A model generated the notes under the pieces. It saw only the letters and a list, made by a program, of their open reading frames with translations, was not told the DNA's origin and ran no database searches. From a bacterium (lineage in GTDB: Bacteria > AUK180): DNA of 44,671 nucleotides. Shown in pieces: positions 32,066 to 40,317 of this stretch; position 1 is the stretch's first letter, and each line of letters opens with the position of its first letter. The stretch lies in contig JAGLWT010000158.1 of the NCBI GenBank assembly GCA_023133295.1, positions 1-44,671 of the forward strand. The letters run 5' to 3'. The translations under genes were made by a program, and so were the position numbers.

Positions 32066-33456
32066 CCACGGATTTTTCCTTTCAAGTCATATTCCTTGAT
32101 CTTGCGGTACAATGAAGCACGAGAGATCTTCAGGATCTTTTCCGCCGGTTCAACGAACCAGTCACAATTTTGCAGTACCTTCGCGATGTACGCCTTTTCC
32201 AGGTCTTTGAGAGACATTTCTGAAGAAAGTTCGATATCCAGGCCCGCGACGCTGCCACTGAATTGATCGACAGGCTGGAGAATGTGCTGCTGATGCGCGC
32301 TGACAATGCTTCTCACCGTAATGACTTTATCACAAAGTATGGCTGTACTTTCTATGACGCTCTTCAACTGCCGGATATTGCCTTCCCATTTTTGCTTTTT
32401 CAAATAATCTATGGCATCATTCGTAATCTTCTTTTTGCGATCTTTTACCGCATAATACACTATCTCTGGAATATCTTCTTTTCTTTCTCTGAGGGGAGGA
32501 ATGGAGATGACATTAGTGGAGATCCTGTAATAAAGGTCTTTTCTGAACAGTCCTCTTGCCACCATATCTTTGAGTTCTTTGTTTGTCGCGAATATAAAGC
32601 GGGCATTGGTCTTTATTTCTTTTGTGCCACCTATTCGCGTGAAGGCCTTACTCTCAATAAGCTTCAGTATCTTTACCTGTACCTGAAGGTTGAGATCGCC
32701 TATCTCATTAAAGAGCACAGTACCGCCTCCGGCTATCTCAAGGACTGATTTTTTTTCCGCCTTGGCATCGGTAAAGGCACCCTTTTCATGACCGAATATC
32801 TCATCCTCGACAAGGGTTTCAGGGATTGCTGAAAGGTTAAGATCAATAAACGGATAATCTTTCCTGCCTGAGAAATAATGCACTGCATTAGCGATCATAT
32901 CTTTTCCCACACCCGTCTCGCCTGTAAAGAGAATGTGCGTATCTTCTTGGGCGATTTTTTTCACCCTTGCCATGATGCTTTTCATTAATTTGCCGTTGCC
33001 GACAATACCAAGTTCTTTGAACTCCATCTTTGCTTTATTGGATTCCGCGGGATCGGCAGCGCCAAGCAGTTTCTTAATTCTCCTTATTAGAATTTCAGGA
33101 TCCAACGAAAGGGCTTCCCATTCGATGAAGTCGTCAATACCGAGCTCCAGGGTCTTTTGCGCAGTTTCCCCCGGAGCATGGACAGATATCATAATAATCG
33201 GGATTTCGGAATGTTCCTTTTTTATTCTTTCCGCGATCGCATATCCTTCGATCTTATGGTTTTTCGAAATATTTATAAGATCCTTCTCCTCAATATTGAA
33301 AACCTTATCCACCAATATCACATCGACCTTACTCTTTTTCACAAAGTTATGGGCATCGTGATAATTTGTAAAGTGTGCACATTTCACTTTTTCGCGAATG
33401 AACTGGCTACAAAAATTATAGATGTCATTGCCGTCGTCTATGACAAGAATTCTCAT
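32050..33456 (-). CDS. NtrC-family sigma-54-dependent response regulator
   Basis: 468 residues: receiver domain (1-130) with phospho-acceptor D50 in VILVDKVF, though the conserved Lys of receivers is replaced in FIEWEAL; AAA+ domain (about 145-375) with Walker A GETGVGKD (179-186) and sigma-54 contact loop GAFTDA (226-231, a known variant of GAFTGA); and a Fis-type helix-turn-helix (about 415-460; AEKILKISRASLYRKIKEYDL). The Walker B motif reads VLFNEIG, with N250 where Asp is expected, a possible defect in ATP hydrolysis. It overlaps the sensor kinase gene by 4 nt. It is the obvious candidate activator of the sigma-54-like promoters in this window. Confidence 0.93.
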   Translation of the reverse strand: MRILVIDDGNDIYNFCSQFIREKVKCAHFTNYHDAHNFVKKSKVDVILVDKVFNIEEKDLINISKNHKIEGYAIAERIKKEHSEIPIIMISVHAPGETAQKTLELGIDDFIEWEALSLDPEILIRRIKKLLGAADPAESNKAKMEFKELGIVGNGKLMKSIMARVKKIAQEDTHILFTGETGVGKDMIANAVHYFSGRKDYPFIDLNLSAIPETLVEDEIFGHEKGAFTDAKAEKKSVLEIAGGGTVLFNEIGDLNLQVQVKILKLIESKAFTRIGGTKEIKTNARFIFATNKELKDMVARGLFRKDLYYRISTNVISIPPLRERKEDIPEIVYYAVKDRKKKITNDAIDYLKKQKWEGNIRQLKSVIESTAILCDKVITVRSIVSAHQQHILQPVDQFSGSVAGLDIELSSEMSLKDLEKAYIAKVLQNCDWFVEPAEKILKISRASLYRKIKEYDLKGKIRGYSQK

Positions 33457-35828
33457 AAGATCTCCTGTTTGAACTTCAAAATAACCCGAGTGCCTTTGCC
33501 GGGCTTTGATTCAATTGAAAAATCACAGCTGAACTTGGTTTTCAATTTTAATAATTTGCTTTTTGTTATACCAAGACCCATCCCAAGCTCACCCTTGGTC
33601 GAATAACCGATGCGCGAGATCAAATTTATGCGGTCATCGGGTATTCCGATACCGTTATCTTCAACTACGATAATATACGATTTATCTGCCGGCTCACCTG
33701 TCAGTTGTATCCTGCTCCGGGATTTATCGTCGGATATCACAGCATCAGTGGCATTTCTTAATAGATTGAAAATAAAGCGCCTTAGAAAATTAAAGCTGCT
33801 CTCATAATAAATAGGTTCCTTTGAAAACCCATCAGAAGTAATATGTTTTTCAAGATCTAATTCATAATCACGCGCCGTTAATTCATTCTTAATATCTCTG
33901 AATGCGGAAAAAAGGACATCTTCCAAACTGTGCAGAAGCTCAAAATATTTTTTCTTGATGGTTTGTCCGACCAGATCTTCAACGGTTTTGATCAATATCA
34001 CCGCTTCTTCCATATTTTTATACCCGCGAGATGAGATTATTTTAAGAAACTGAGTATATGAATTAAGCAGGAGTTTTCCGGAATAGTCAAGATTATTGAT
34101 CTTAAATATACATTCGATGCCGGGGCCGAATCGGATAATAAGGTCCCCTATCTCTTTCAAATTACCTATGAACATTTTGAGAGGAAGTTTCTCTTCTTCC
34201 AATCTGGTGATAAGCAGGCGCAGTGTTATCGTCTTCTTGGGTAGTTCATGGATGAATTCTCTGTCGGCTCTTTCCAGAAAATCCTCTTCAAGAGATGCCT
34301 TGTCCTTTGCGACATGAAAAAGCATCTTGTAAAATACCCAGGATAGGAAGTAGCGCAGATATAGAATCAGTATCACGAGATGCTTACGGAGAATAAATGC
34401 AATTATACAAAATGCCAGAAGTATTAGAAATGCCTTGATCATGAAATTCAGGGCCAGCTCCCTTTTAATCATTGCATTTATCTTGTTGATATGCCCGTAT
34501 TCTTCCCGCGCATCCTCGCCCATGAGCCGCATCAGCCGGATCTTTCTTAAGACCGCATCCTTTGCCTTGGAATATTCTTTCTTTTTACAGGACAATGCGA
34601 TCTCATCTTTTTCTTTGTCTATCTGTAAAGAGATCTTCGCGCTTTCATTGATATAGATCATCGCAAGGGTCGAACCGCCTCGAATCATATTGTATCCCGT
34701 CATAAAAAGGTCTTCATCACCGTCACCGTTAAGATCGGATTTGAACATGATATGAAAGGAATGCATATAATTATTACTGTACACCACCTGATAATAAGTA
34801 TCCGAGAAAGTATATATTCCAAAGCCCGCTACGCGGGAGATAATAAAGCCATTGAAAGTATCTATCCTGTGAACCGGTTGTGAAAGAGGGATCTCCTTTA
34901 TCAGATTTCCTTCATAGGATAAATATAGTACTTTTCCATTTTTCATAGAAGCGTTGCCGTTCTCATCAATATCATTACCGATTCCGAGTACAATATCTTT
35001 TTCCCTTATCCTAAAGGAATTCACCATTCCTTTGCCTGAAAAGAGAATATCGCATTTTTGATCATCTGCATCGATCTCAAGTACCTCGTACTCTTGGCTT
35101 CCTGTTAATTGATGAATGAAAAGTAATTTCTCTTCTGAAAATATCTGAATATTATCTTCAATGGAGTCCCAGTAATACTCCTTTATGCGCTTATCTGAAA
35201 AGAGTGCTTTTATCTTGGTGTCGATGTTTGTTTCCAAAAAATCAGTCAATTTCCGGGTATCGCTATCTGCTTGCCACAAGTAGAGATTAGATCTGGTTGA
35301 GAAAAACAATTTTTTGAGCTTCTCCGAATAAAAAAGAGAAATGAGATCAGCCCCGATTGTATATTTATATATCTTTTTGTCTGATTCTGAATAAATGAAC
35401 AATTGATCCTTGTATGTTGCAAAAACATATCCTGGAGATATTCGCAGCTTTGCAATGAGAACTTCTTTATTATAATCAATGGGAATTCTGATCTTAGTTT
35501 TCACCCGGCCGTCCTTATACAGAAGGTAAAGTGTACTTTTGCTCAGGCCATACAGAAGCTTTTCGGCAGGATCATACTCCATTGCCATGATTATTTCCGG
35601 CAACTCATGCTTTTCAAGTATCTGGCCGGTATAACTGACCCGAAACAATTTCTTTGAGCGCATTGAAATGAATATATCGGAAATGCCGGAATCAGCTCTG
35701 GGAATGGACAGGGCACAAAGCGGCACCTCATCTTGCAGATCAATCGCTGCTTTTGAAAGAGGCAGTTGGGTTTCTGCAAAAATAATTATCGAGATAAGTA
35801 AAGATAAAACAATAAATATCTTTTTCAC
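33453..35828 (-). CDS. Propeller-sensor histidine kinase
   Basis: 791 residues, GTG start without a clear ribosome site. Signal peptide (about 1-18), periplasmic beta-propeller-like sensor (about 20-400; includes FKSDLNGDGDEDLFMTGYN, an FG-GAP-type loop), a helical coiled-coil region (about 405-465), one or two transmembrane segments (about 466-501), a helical region, and a C-terminal HATPase (about 680-791) with N box NLLRNATDAV, G1 VEDNGIGIP and G2 GELGMGLGITKSK. A canonical H-box is not obvious; FIHELPKK near residue 525 and LLHSLEDV are candidates. Probably phosphorylates the NtrC-type regulator encoded with a 4-nt overlap. Confidence 0.9.
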   Translation of the reverse strand: MKKIFIVLSLLISIIIFAETQLPLSKAAIDLQDEVPLCALSIPRADSGISDIFISMRSKKLFRVSYTGQILEKHELPEIIMAMEYDPAEKLLYGLSKSTLYLLYKDGRVKTKIRIPIDYNKEVLIAKLRISPGYVFATYKDQLFIYSESDKKIYKYTIGADLISLFYSEKLKKLFFSTRSNLYLWQADSDTRKLTDFLETNIDTKIKALFSDKRIKEYYWDSIEDNIQIFSEEKLLFIHQLTGSQEYEVLEIDADDQKCDILFSGKGMVNSFRIREKDIVLGIGNDIDENGNASMKNGKVLYLSYEGNLIKEIPLSQPVHRIDTFNGFIISRVAGFGIYTFSDTYYQVVYSNNYMHSFHIMFKSDLNGDGDEDLFMTGYNMIRGGSTLAMIYINESAKISLQIDKEKDEIALSCKKKEYSKAKDAVLRKIRLMRLMGEDAREEYGHINKINAMIKRELALNFMIKAFLILLAFCIIAFILRKHLVILILYLRYFLSWVFYKMLFHVAKDKASLEEDFLERADREFIHELPKKTITLRLLITRLEEEKLPLKMFIGNLKEIGDLIIRFGPGIECIFKINNLDYSGKLLLNSYTQFLKIISSRGYKNMEEAVILIKTVEDLVGQTIKKKYFELLHSLEDVLFSAFRDIKNELTARDYELDLEKHITSDGFSKEPIYYESSFNFLRRFIFNLLRNATDAVISDDKSRSRIQLTGEPADKSYIIVVEDNGIGIPDDRINLISRIGYSTKGELGMGLGITKSKLLKLKTKFSCDFSIESKPGKGTRVILKFKQEIL

Positions 35829-35839
35829 TTTAGTTCACA

Positions 35840-35855
35840 TTCAATAATCAAGCCG
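35840..35855 (-). promoter_or_regulatory. Weak sigma-54-like promoter candidate for the kinase-regulator operon
   Basis: The minus strand reads CGGCTTGATTATTGAA. GG and TTG keep the -24/-12 spacing but several other positions deviate. The start would fall almost at the GTG. Confidence 0.3.
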
Positions 35856-35902
35856 ACCTTAATCCCCAATATACCTCACTATACTCGCAAGAGCATAGGG
35901 CC

Positions 35903-35920
35903 ATATTCTCATTATGAGAT
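35903..35920. promoter_or_regulatory. Enhancer-like palindrome TCTCATTATGAGA
   Basis: A perfect 13-bp palindrome (35907-35919) at the 3' end of the lipoprotein gene. On the minus strand it contains the same 15 bp, TCATAATGAGAATAT, as 16947-16961. It lies about 50 bp upstream of the weak promoter candidate in front of the kinase gene. Confidence 0.55.
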
Positions 35921-37242
35921 TAATATATCCATATTTGATTTGATCCGGGAGAAAAAATATCTGTAACGAGAACATATCCCGGCAAGCGATCCAAATCCAT
36001 TTCTCTTATAATCTCAAGATCGTCATTCAAGATCATCAGACGGATCTTGCGCTGAGCAACTTCGTTTAAGCATGGGTCTTTTGCCTTCAGGACAGAATCG
36101 CTCAGAACACATAAGTACTCGGCGTACCCATCGGTATTTAGATCATTTACCACATATATCTTTAAAGTGGATTCTGTAACTTTTCCTGTGACTGCTCTTT
36201 TGAATTTTTTCCTTTTTATTATATTGAGGTTAATATCAAAGATCATGAACTCATTATCCATGGTTCCCAATAGTATTTCTTCTATACCATCACCATCAGT
36301 ATCATAAAGAAGCATATCATTTGACATGCTGAAGGAAAATTCCTTTTGTCTGATGATTTCGCCTGTCAATGGTTCCACAATCGTGAGACGGCTCCACTTT
36401 CTGAAATATGTGTCTCTATTTAATACAATTACTTTACCGGTATTATGCATCCTTGCCATACTCTCGGAGAATACCTTCGGAATTGAGATATCCCAATATA
36501 GCTGTCCTGAATTACTGAAACAGAAAACCGATGTGCAGAAATCTGAAAAACCATCTTTTAGAACAGAATTTGTTACGGAATGTGTAGATAGAAGTATCTC
36601 CTCTTCGCCATCTTGATTTACATCGTATATATAAAGATGCATTGGATTGGATGCCACATTTTGAGACCACTCAAGCTTACCCGATGAAAGATCATACATT
36701 CTCAACTGCCTGTCTTCATTGCTCTTGGGCATGTATTGCGATCCCATTGCCAAGATCGCTTTAATTTCTCCGTTTATTTCAAGGAGCTCACCTTTCTTGA
36801 CATCCAACGGGCCCGTTTCTAATCTTTTGATCAGCTCACCCTTAGAATTGCAAATTTCAATGCCCTTACAATGATCTTCGCAAAGGATGTATATTCGGTC
36901 TTGTATCTTTCTTGCGCTTATGGTGCTTCGATTCTGAATTTGATAATTGCTTTTTGCTGTTTCTATTTGTACACATTGAAAACTCGATACAATGTGATGG
37001 TATATGCCGCCTTCAGAAAGAATATATGGAGCGAATAGAGCGGCGGCCCCGGGAATAGTGATATTCTTTATAGTAAGATTTGAAATATCCTGTGGTTTTC
37101 CTGGTGAAATCGGATAGTATCCTGTTTGCCGTAAGTCGTATTTTTCTGAAACCCATTCACGACTTGTGGATTTTGCACAACTGCCGAATACGGCAATTAT
37201 CAGGATCAGAGTAATGATGTTTGAATGTCGCCCGCATCGCAT
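35920..37242 (-). CDS. Beta-propeller lipoprotein, probable partner of the sensor kinase
   Basis: 440 residues with a type II signal peptide and lipobox VFGSC (C22). The mature part is a repeated beta structure with FG-GAP/PQQ-like signatures (LYIYDVNQDGEEEILLST, MLLYDTDGDGIEEILLGTMDNEFMIFD, IYVVNDLNTDGYAEYLCV), i.e. a periplasmic beta-propeller. It precedes the kinase gene by 91 nt on the same strand and shares the same type of repeats with the kinase sensor domain, so it may bind the same ligand or the sensor itself (inference). The promoter puts TATAAT 5 nt before the ATG with no ribosome site, so the message is probably leaderless. Confidence 0.85.
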   Translation of the reverse strand: MRCGRHSNIITLILIIAVFGSCAKSTSREWVSEKYDLRQTGYYPISPGKPQDISNLTIKNITIPGAAALFAPYILSEGGIYHHIVSSFQCVQIETAKSNYQIQNRSTISARKIQDRIYILCEDHCKGIEICNSKGELIKRLETGPLDVKKGELLEINGEIKAILAMGSQYMPKSNEDRQLRMYDLSSGKLEWSQNVASNPMHLYIYDVNQDGEEEILLSTHSVTNSVLKDGFSDFCTSVFCFSNSGQLYWDISIPKVFSESMARMHNTGKVIVLNRDTYFRKWSRLTIVEPLTGEIIRQKEFSFSMSNDMLLYDTDGDGIEEILLGTMDNEFMIFDINLNIIKRKKFKRAVTGKVTESTLKIYVVNDLNTDGYAEYLCVLSDSVLKAKDPCLNEVAQRKIRLMILNDDLEIIREMDLDRLPGYVLVTDIFSPGSNQIWIY

Positions 37243-37247
37243 GTGTT

Positions 37248-37276
37248 ATTATACAATTTTTTGCGCCCATCTTCAA
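37248..37276 (-). promoter_or_regulatory. Leaderless-type promoter of the propeller lipoprotein gene
   Basis: On the minus strand TTGAAG (37271-37276) and TATAAT (37248-37253) are separated by 17 nt. The ATG at 37242 starts 5 nt after the -10. Confidence 0.65.
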
Positions 37277-37283
37277 GATGCAG

Positions 37284-37650
37284 ATGCGCAAAAGGGCACA
37301 AGTAACAAGTGCAAAAGAAAGTGTGAAGTGTGAGGCGTGAAGTGTAAAGTGGGGAAATAGATGGCCGGGTTGTAGGTTGATAGGGTGATAGGCATAAGCA
37401 TAATGAATAGTGAAAAGTGAATAATGAATAGTGAGGGAAAACACAAGAAGCAAACACCAAAGGGATTCTGAACAGAGTCGGGAATGACGGATAAGGAAGC
37501 GGGAATTACATTCAAAGATGTGTGAAGAATGTTTCCGTGTGAGGTTCAGAGAAGATTGTTCAAAAGTTCAAGGTTCAAAGTTAAAAGGTGGAGAGAAGAA
37601 AGGAAATGGATTCTTCGGTCGCTAAGACTCCTTCAGAATGACAGATATGT
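37284..37650. repeat. Mosaic of short word repeats
   Basis: In order: GGGCACAAGTAACAAGTGC (37288-37306); GAAGTGTGAGGCGTGAAGTG words (37318-37350); AATGAATAGTGAAAAGTGAA words (37401-37435); a GGATTCTGAA...GGGAATGACGG element (37452-37492); GTTCAAAAGTTCAAGG words (37557-37589); and GGATTCTTCGG...CAGAATGACAG (37605-37643). No gene is supported; open frames on the minus strand are made of these words. Confidence 0.7.
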
Positions 37651-37693
37651 GTCTATTTTATCTCATAATTGTTCACTGTCCTTAGGTACGACG

Positions 37694-37802
37694 TGTCCCA
37701 TATCTTACTTCGCTCCGGCGTTCTATATCTGTTACGGGTAAATTAAGGATAAATACGAAATAATGATTTTTCGCTTACGGATGTGTTTCTTTTTTCTTTA
37801 CC
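37694..37802 (+). repeat. Dispersed 109-bp repeat, copy 3 (full length)
   Basis: Begins TGTCCCATATCTTACTTCGC and ends in a T-rich stretch after TTACGGATGTG. It aligns end to end with the inverted copy at 5747-5855 and its 3' two thirds with 6074-6146. It lies upstream of the flippase gene. Confidence 0.75.
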
Positions 37803-37932
37803 TACTTGGCCCTGGGAAACTGGGTCACTGGGTTCACTTGCTATTCATTGTCAATTATTTTCACTAAGATCAAACCTAAATCGTGCTTTTGCGAAGGGGA
37901 CACCTATTTATATTTAAAACATATTGCTGTTT

Positions 37933-37960
37933 TTGTATATTTATCGCAAAATGATATAAT
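37933..37960 (+). promoter_or_regulatory. Leaderless-type promoter of the flippase cluster
   Basis: TTGTAT (37933-37938) and an extended -10 TGATATAAT (TATAAT at 37955-37960), 16 nt apart. The ATG at 37966 follows the -10 by 5 nt and lacks a ribosome site. Confidence 0.65.
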
Positions 37961-37965
37961 TCCCT

Positions 37966-39480
37966 ATGGATTCTATCAACAGGAAAATCTTCAAGGCGTC
38001 ATTTCTAATTTTGACATTGACGATAGTAGTTAAAGCGTTCTCCCTGTTTCGTGAAGTAGCAATCGCGAATTTCTTCGGAAGAGGAGATGAACTGGATGTT
38101 TTTCTTATCGCCATGATGGTGCCGGCTTTTTTCGTCAATCTTATCAGCGGATCCTTCAATGCCGCTTTGATTCCAACTTATATAAAAACAAAGGCCGAAC
38201 TTGGCCGAGCAGGTGCACAGAATCTTTTTTCGAGCATAATGACATTTACTATTATTATTTTAGCGACGATCGCTTTGATTCTATGGTTGACATCTGAATA
38301 TTATCTCCCATTGCTCGCATCCGGTTTTTCCCATGAAAAACTCCTGCTCACCAGAAAGATATTGATCCTTTTATTACCTCTTCTTCTCATTAACGGTGTT
38401 ATTTCCATTTGGAACGGTATATTAAATTCATCCAAGAAATTTACACTCGTAGCGATATCACCTGTTTTCATTCCAGTATTATCGATTATCTTCATATATT
38501 TATTTAATAGACATCTTGGGATATATTCTCTTGTATACGGCATTCTTTTGGGAAGTATTCTGAATATGTTGATCTTGATATTTGGCTTGAACAGGGAGAA
38601 ACTCCGGTTGAAATTCGGTTGGAAATACAACGAGCCTCTAAAAAAAGTCATTAATCAATACTGCCCTATGGTCGCAGGGGCGCTTCTTATGGGCAGCACT
38701 ATCGTTGTTGACCGGGCAATGGCGGCAATGCTGCCGGTGGGAAGCGTGGCTGCGCTGGGATACGGATATCAAGTGATAGCCCTTGCCGCGGGTCTTCTGA
38801 CTCTTGCTTTTTCGAATGCCATTCTGCCGTATTTTTCTGAACAGGAGGCGAATAAAGACGATGAGGGAATAAAAAATACATTTAATCTTTACTTTATAGT
38901 GTCTCTATCCATATCTCTTGCCCTAATGAGTTTCGTATTCCTTTTTTCCCGGCCCATAGTTACGATAATATTTCAAAAAGGGGCTTTCGGAGCAGCTGAT
39001 ACCGCAATCGTAAGTAATATTCAACGCTTCTATAGTTTCATGATCCCAAGTTATGTACTCGGCATCCTTGGTGTACGGCTGATCTCTGTTAAACTCGGGA
39101 ACAGGATACTGATGTACGGAGCGATCATAAATCTAATTTCAAACATTGTCCTGAATATTGTATTCATAAGGTTTTTCGGGATTGCCGGAATAGCACTCTC
39201 GACTTCTTTCGTATATCTGATATCAGTAATATTCATAATGTCCTTTGTATTGTTGAAATACAAGATCACGCTGAGTAGAAAATACACAGCAAGTACTGTG
39301 GTGACAATTGTCCTATCGATAACAGCACTTATCCTATTGGGGAATATCGCGTCTTATTCAGTAAGATTTGCTGTTTTTACTGCCGCGTTCATCGGAATAT
39401 TCATAATAAGCATGAAGATAAGCGGAAGGTCAATAGGATCAATTTTCGATAATAGTAGGGAAACGGATGGGCACAGATAA
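37966..39480 (+). CDS. murJ: MurJ/MviN-family lipid-linked oligosaccharide flippase
   Basis: 504 residues, about 14 transmembrane segments of the MOP superfamily. The N-terminal FSLFREVAIANFFGRGDELDVFLIAMMVPAFFVNLISG and SFNAALIPTY are the MurJ/MviN signature. The classical role is flipping lipid II. Here it heads a cluster with two methyltransferases and an asparagine synthetase, so it may instead flip a surface-glycan precursor; the sequence cannot decide. It overlaps the next gene by 14 nt, so the cluster is translated as one operon. Confidence 0.9.
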   Translation: MDSINRKIFKASFLILTLTIVVKAFSLFREVAIANFFGRGDELDVFLIAMMVPAFFVNLISGSFNAALIPTYIKTKAELGRAGAQNLFSSIMTFTIIILATIALILWLTSEYYLPLLASGFSHEKLLLTRKILILLLPLLLINGVISIWNGILNSSKKFTLVAISPVFIPVLSIIFIYLFNRHLGIYSLVYGILLGSILNMLILIFGLNREKLRLKFGWKYNEPLKKVINQYCPMVAGALLMGSTIVVDRAMAAMLPVGSVAALGYGYQVIALAAGLLTLAFSNAILPYFSEQEANKDDEGIKNTFNLYFIVSLSISLALMSFVFLFSRPIVTIIFQKGAFGAADTAIVSNIQRFYSFMIPSYVLGILGVRLISVKLGNRILMYGAIINLISNIVLNIVFIRFFGIAGIALSTSFVYLISVIFIMSFVLLKYKITLSRKYTASTVVTIVLSITALILLGNIASYSVRFAVFTAAFIGIFIISMKISGRSIGSIFDNSRETDGHR

Positions 39481-40279
39481 AGCCGGACGGGGGTACTGGG
39501 ATACCCTGTGGAAGAGCAGTAAATCTAAAAATCGGTTGGGACCACTTAATGGAGGGATAAGGAATTATATTTATCGGAAGTACCATGTCTTCTTCCAGAA
39601 GTTCTTTAAAGAGCATAATGTTGAAGGAACCGATCTTCTGGAGATCGGCTGTGCGGACTCGATATGGCTCACGTACTTTGCAAAATATTTCAACTTCAAT
39701 GTAACCGGTATTGACTACTCCGAAATCGGTTGTGAATTATCACGCAAGATGCTCAGCTCAGAGAACATCCCGGGAAGAATCATTAAGACGGATTTTTTTT
39801 CTGCACCGGAATATCTTAGAAATTCCTTTGATATCGTCATTAGTTTTGGGGTGGTCGAACACTATACGAATGGGAATGAGGTTCTAAATACTTTCAGCAG
39901 CTTTTTAAGACCTGGCGGGATTTTGATTACATTTATCCCAAATCTGTCAGGTATTAACGGTGTTTTCCAGAGGATGCTTTCCAAGAAGATATTTGATATG
40001 CATGTCCCGTATGACAGACGGTCTTTTAAGAAAATAAATATTATTCCGAGGATGAAAATACTTTTCTGTGATTATTTGTTCAATTCGAATATACACGTTG
40101 TTCACTTCGGAGATGAGAAACCCAGGATATTTCATAAATTACTTACCGCAATAATAACCGCGATCTCTTTATTACTGTGGATATTCGAGACACTTTTTCC
40201 GATCATGCCGCCAAATAAAGTCTTTTCTCCATATATTATATGCGTTTCGAGAAAGGAAGGAAGTAATGAAAATATTTGA
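39467..40279 (+). CDS. SAM-dependent methyltransferase, class I
   Basis: 270 residues. Motif I LLEIGCADSIWLTYFAKYF, acidic ribose-binding motif VTGIDYSEIGCEL, and the post-motif FDIVISFGVVEHYTN followed by FLRPGGILITFIPN, all as in class I methyltransferases acting on small molecules or sugars. The C-terminal hydrophobic segment (LLTAIITAISLLLWIFETLFPIM) suggests membrane association. The N-terminus GRGYWDTLWKSS is typical of methyltransferases in glycan clusters. It overlaps the flippase gene by 14 nt. The substrate is probably a lipid-linked sugar, by context only. Confidence 0.88.
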   Translation: MGTDKAGRGYWDTLWKSSKSKNRLGPLNGGIRNYIYRKYHVFFQKFFKEHNVEGTDLLEIGCADSIWLTYFAKYFNFNVTGIDYSEIGCELSRKMLSSENIPGRIIKTDFFSAPEYLRNSFDIVISFGVVEHYTNGNEVLNTFSSFLRPGGILITFIPNLSGINGVFQRMLSKKIFDMHVPYDRRSFKKINIIPRMKILFCDYLFNSNIHVVHFGDEKPRIFHKLLTAIITAISLLLWIFETLFPIMPPNKVFSPYIICVSRKEGSNENI

Positions 40280-40317
40280 TATAATATTGCTGTCTGATTA
40301 TTTACAGGAGTGATCAC

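Noticed and set aside
37157..37515. Hydrophobic minus-strand frames in the 37 kb spacer
   Set aside because: They are made of GAAGTGTGA, AATAGTGAA and ACAAGTG words read in several frames.
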